From Elusimicrobia bacterium CG06_land_8_20_14_3_00_38_11 (GTDB lineage: Bacteria; Elusimicrobiota; UBA8919): a stretch of DNA of 7,539 bases. The notes under the pieces were generated by a model that ran no database searches, was not told the origin of the DNA, and worked only from the letters and a program-made list of their open reading frames with translations. The position numbers and the translations under genes are program-made. The DNA lies in the NCBI GenBank assembly GCA_002780205.1, contig PEVQ01000048.1, forward strand, positions 1-7,539, written 5' to 3'. Below, piece by piece: positions 5,284 through 7,539 of the stretch (within the stretch, counting starts at the first letter, position 1; the number at the start of each line of letters is the position of its first letter).

Positions 5284-6252
5284 TTAAAATTTATCTGGAT
5301 TTTCTAATGTATATTCCATCCTTTTCCCTGCAGTAATAGCCATTGAAAGCGGATTTTTATTAAGCACTCCCATATAATTTCCGTTATTCAGATTTTCCTC
5401 TATTTCTTTATTAAATTTAAGCACATTTAATCCTGACCAATTCCAATTCTTTTCATTAAATTGCCATCCCGTAAAATCCGCTAACAAGTTAATGAGTTTT
5501 TTTATTCTTAAAAGGGACTCATCAGAAAAAGATTTGTCAATAATATCGGCAATTCGTATTTTATCCCCGCCCCGTTTCTTACCGTCCATAATTTCTTTAA
5601 ATTTTCCAAAAATTGTTTCTAAATCATGAATCATATCTGCTATTTTTCTGTTGGCAAAAAGAATATATATCGGATACATCGGACTATTTGAGTCCTTCGC
5701 ATTAAAAAATTTGAGCCAACTTATACAATTTTCCGGATAATTTAGTAAATTCTTGAATGTTCCGTCAACATATAGTAAAGGTGAAACCGCTGATTTTGGT
5801 AAAGTAATTTTGATGTCTTTATAAGAACTCATTACACAGAGTAAAAAATGAATAGTTGCAAACGGGTATTTTTCTTGAAAATTATTGTAAGCATCAAAAC
5901 CACGAATCATATTCGGGTTAATACAATTTAAATAGTTATCCCAATTTGTAGGTATATTTTTTTTGTTGTATAAAACCATATGGTGTCCACAACTTTTTAT
6001 ATTTTTTCTGTAAATGTCCATATCAAGAAAAATGCAATCATCAATTTTGGTGTCCTGCGTTATTGCCAAATTTTTACCGTCATAAAATCCTGCTATTTCC
6101 CAATTGAAATAGTGAGACATAAATAAGCCACACAAAACACCGTCAACATCCGGACTAAGAATTGTTTTTTGATCTTTTTGAATTAACCAGGGATATTTTA
6201 CTAATAAAGCATCATAATTTAATTGGTCGTTATTGACTAATGTATCGTTCAT
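5284..6252 (-). CDS. Unrecognised protein with DHH-phosphoesterase-like signatures
   Basis: A 322-residue soluble protein with no clear signal peptide or membrane segment. I do not recognise the family with confidence. Near the N-terminus SPDVDGVLCG (33-42) is followed by hydrophobic residues and GFYDGKN, then CIFLDMD (73-79) and SCGHHMVLYN (87-96), then RGFD (117-120). This order and spacing recall DHH superfamily motifs (DxDG, an acidic motif II, and DHH with Asp replaced by Gly89). DVDGVL alone also resembles a HAD motif. The start overlaps the etfA stop as ATGA, with AAGGAA 8 bases upstream, so translation is coupled to etfA. Three 60-base blocks counted by hand have 35%, 27% and 35% GC; two from etfA have 45% and 52%. 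It stands tail to tail with the methyltransferase, so a nuclease or defence role is possible but unproven. Confidence 0.85.
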   Translation of the reverse strand: MNDTLVNNDQLNYDALLVKYPWLIQKDQKTILSPDVDGVLCGLFMSHYFNWEIAGFYDGKNLAITQDTKIDDCIFLDMDIYRKNIKSCGHHMVLYNKKNIPTNWDNYLNCINPNMIRGFDAYNNFQEKYPFATIHFLLCVMSSYKDIKITLPKSAVSPLLYVDGTFKNLLNYPENCISWLKFFNAKDSNSPMYPIYILFANRKIADMIHDLETIFGKFKEIMDGKKRGGDKIRIADIIDKSFSDESLLRIKKLINLLADFTGWQFNEKNWNWSGLNVLKFNKEIEENLNNGNYMGVLNKNPLSMAITAGKRMEYTLENPDKF

Positions 6253-7487
6253 TTTTTAAGTTCCTTTATTATTTCCGGGATTATCTGATACAGGTCGCCT
6301 TCTATTGCGTAGGTGGCGATTTTCATCATCGGGCATTCCGGGTCCTTGTTTATGGCGACGATGATGTTCGACGATTGCATTCCGACGAGGTGCTGGATTT
6401 GTCCTGAAATTCCGCAGGCGATGTAAAGTTTCGGTGCGACCGTTCTTCCTGTCTGTCCAACTTGGTGGGAATAAGGAATCCAGCCGGGGTCAACGGTTGC
6501 CCTTGAAGCGCCCACTGCCCCGCCGATTGCTTTTGCAAATTCTTCAATCAACTGAAATCCCTCAGGTTTTCCGAGACCTCTTCCGCCTGACACGATAATA
6601 TCTGCTTCGGCGAGGTTCACTTTTTGCGAGACATCTGCAATAAATTTCAAATATTTTGTTCTGTTTTTTATTTTTGTTCTGTCAAATGTTTTTTTGATTA
6701 GTTCGCTATTCGCTTCGCTCACCCCCGAATAAATTCGGGGGCTACATTTTTCTGCCTTTTTGAAAACTTTATGACGAACAGTTGCCATCTGCGGTCTGTG
6801 ATTTTTTGTCAAAATCGTAGCCAGTATATTCCCGCCGAAAGCAGGCCTTGTTTGCATCAAATTTCTCGTTCCCGTTTCAATATCCAAACCGGTGCAGTCC
6901 GCGGTTAAGCCTGTGTGGATTTTCGCCGCCACTCGCGATGCAAAACTCCGTCCTATATTTGTCGCGCCCATCAAAATTATTTCCGGTTTTTCCTCGCGGA
7001 TAAGTTGCGATAAAAGTTCGCAATACGGGTCGTCCTGAAACTCGTTTAACATTTCGTCGTCGTAAAGATAAACAGTATCCGCCCCATAATCTGTCAAGTC
7101 CTTTGCCCTGCTTTCAATTTTGTTTCCCATCAAAACGGCGCAGAGTTTAACTTTGAGTTTGTCGGCGAGTTCCCTTCCCTTGCCTAAAAGTTCAAACACG
7201 ACCGGCGAAATTTCACCGTGACGCTGTTCCGCATATACCCAGACATTTTTATAAGACCGTAAGTCGGAAGTCGGAAGTCGGAAGTCGTCTTTTTCAATTA
7301 CAATTGCCTGATATTTTTTACAGGCATCAAGGCAGGCACCGCAGAAATTACATTTCAGTTGGTCAATAACCGCAAGTTTTAATTTTTTATCCGGTCTGGC
7401 AATCAAAGTGATTGCAGCGAAAGGGCAGGATTTCACGCACAATCCGCATCCAAAACATTTTTCTGGTATTATATAGATTTTGCTCAT
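6249..7487 (-). CDS. etfA: Electron transfer flavoprotein alpha subunit with N-terminal 2x[4Fe-4S] domain
   Basis: A 412-residue ETF alpha subunit that would pair with EtfB to carry electrons to or from flavin dehydrogenases. Residues 1-60 form a bacterial ferredoxin domain with two complete CxxCxxCxxxC motifs (C11, C14, C17, C21; C46, C49, C52, C56). The ETF alpha domain begins near NVWVYAE (81-87), and the C-terminal FAD-binding region shows SGGRGLGKPEG (300-310), GASRATVDPGW, HQVGQTG and ACGISGQIQH. This fused form is known from CarE and LctC of Acetobacterium, which function in flavin-based electron bifurcation. Two repeat-derived stretches occur: DFRLPTSDL in the linker (68-76) and CSPRIYSGVSEANS (248-261) between domains. 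ATGA overlaps link it to etfB upstream and the unknown gene downstream. Confidence 0.96.
   Translation of the reverse strand: MSKIYIIPEKCFGCGLCVKSCPFAAITLIARPDKKLKLAVIDQLKCNFCGACLDACKKYQAIVIEKDDFRLPTSDLRSYKNVWVYAEQRHGEISPVVFELLGKGRELADKLKVKLCAVLMGNKIESRAKDLTDYGADTVYLYDDEMLNEFQDDPYCELLSQLIREEKPEIILMGATNIGRSFASRVAAKIHTGLTADCTGLDIETGTRNLMQTRPAFGGNILATILTKNHRPQMATVRHKVFKKAEKCSPRIYSGVSEANSELIKKTFDRTKIKNRTKYLKFIADVSQKVNLAEADIIVSGGRGLGKPEGFQLIEEFAKAIGGAVGASRATVDPGWIPYSHQVGQTGRTVAPKLYIACGISGQIQHLVGMQSSNIIVAINKDPECPMMKIATYAIEGDLYQIIPEIIKELKK
6709..6745 (-). repeat. Palindromic repeat inside etfA
   Basis: CCCCCGAAT (6722-6730) and ATTCGGGGG (6733-6741) form a 9-bp perfect stem around two bases, next to a TTCGCTATTCGCTTCGCTC stretch. 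It is read in frame as part of CSPRIYSGVSEANS in the variable linker before the FAD-binding domain of EtfA. It resembles dispersed GC-rich palindromes more than ETF family sequence. Confidence 0.8.
7261..7287 (-). repeat. In-frame heptamer repeat inside etfA
   Basis: Three full AAGTCGG units (7261-7267, 7268-7274, 7275-7281) and a partial fourth. They encode FRLPTSD and flanking residues in the linker between the ferredoxin and ETF domains. The peptide matches NFQLPTSD and NFQLPT in the valS repeats, so the same element family is read in the same phase in both genes. Confidence 0.88.
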
Positions 7488-7539
7488 ATTGTTTTCAGTT
7501 CTTTTAATTTTGAAACTAATTTTGACGCTTGTTCCGACG
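7484..7539 (-). CDS. etfB: Probable ETF beta subunit, C-terminal 17 residues only
   Basis: The minus strand reads SEQASKLVSKLKELKTI followed by TGA, which overlaps the etfA start codon as ATGA. The position immediately before etfA and the LVSKLKEL amphipathic tail fit the C-terminus of EtfB, the obligate partner of EtfA. Only the tail is in the window, so the identity rests mostly on context. Confidence 0.7.
   Translation of the reverse strand, partial: SEQASKLVSKLKELKTI

Overview
The window looks like a chromosomal segment from an AT-rich, probably anaerobic and probably uncultivated bacterium. The grounds are a ferredoxin-fused ETF alpha subunit, a bactofilin next to an envelope M23 peptidase, and many small dispersed repeats, several sitting inside conserved genes. 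I cannot assign a phylum; the repeat style recalls some candidate-phylum genomes (a weak impression).

Layout. Positions 1-2792 (minus) hold valS, cut only at its 3' end by the window edge. It has canonical HIGH and KMSKS motifs and an open frame throughout, but carries at least three in-frame repeat-derived insertions. Positions 2793-3113 are a divergent intergenic region with two back-to-back sigma70-type promoters, dispersed repeats in the valS leader, and a four-hairpin REP-like cluster bounded by a perfect 12-bp inverted repeat in the leader of the rightward operon. Positions 3114-5280 (plus) hold a membrane-anchored M23 peptidase, a bactofilin and a beta-class DNA methyltransferase whose start overlaps the bactofilin end by 20 bp. 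Positions 5284-7539 (minus) hold, in transcription order, the last codons of an etfB-like gene, etfA with an N-terminal 2x[4Fe-4S] domain, and an unrecognised 322-residue protein with DHH-phosphoesterase-like signatures. ATGA overlaps join these three genes.

Functional reading. The M23 peptidase and bactofilin form a plausible cell-shape pair. The etf genes are an electron-transfer module of the type found in anaerobes. The methyltransferase and the unknown protein stand tail to tail with 3 bp between them. They carry none of the repeats seen in valS and etfA, and the unknown gene is clearly more AT-rich than etfA. They may be an acquired DNA-modification or defence pair. The other striking feature is a family of palindromic, heptamer-built repeats that enters conserved genes in frame; its basic unit has no stop codon in any of the six frames.
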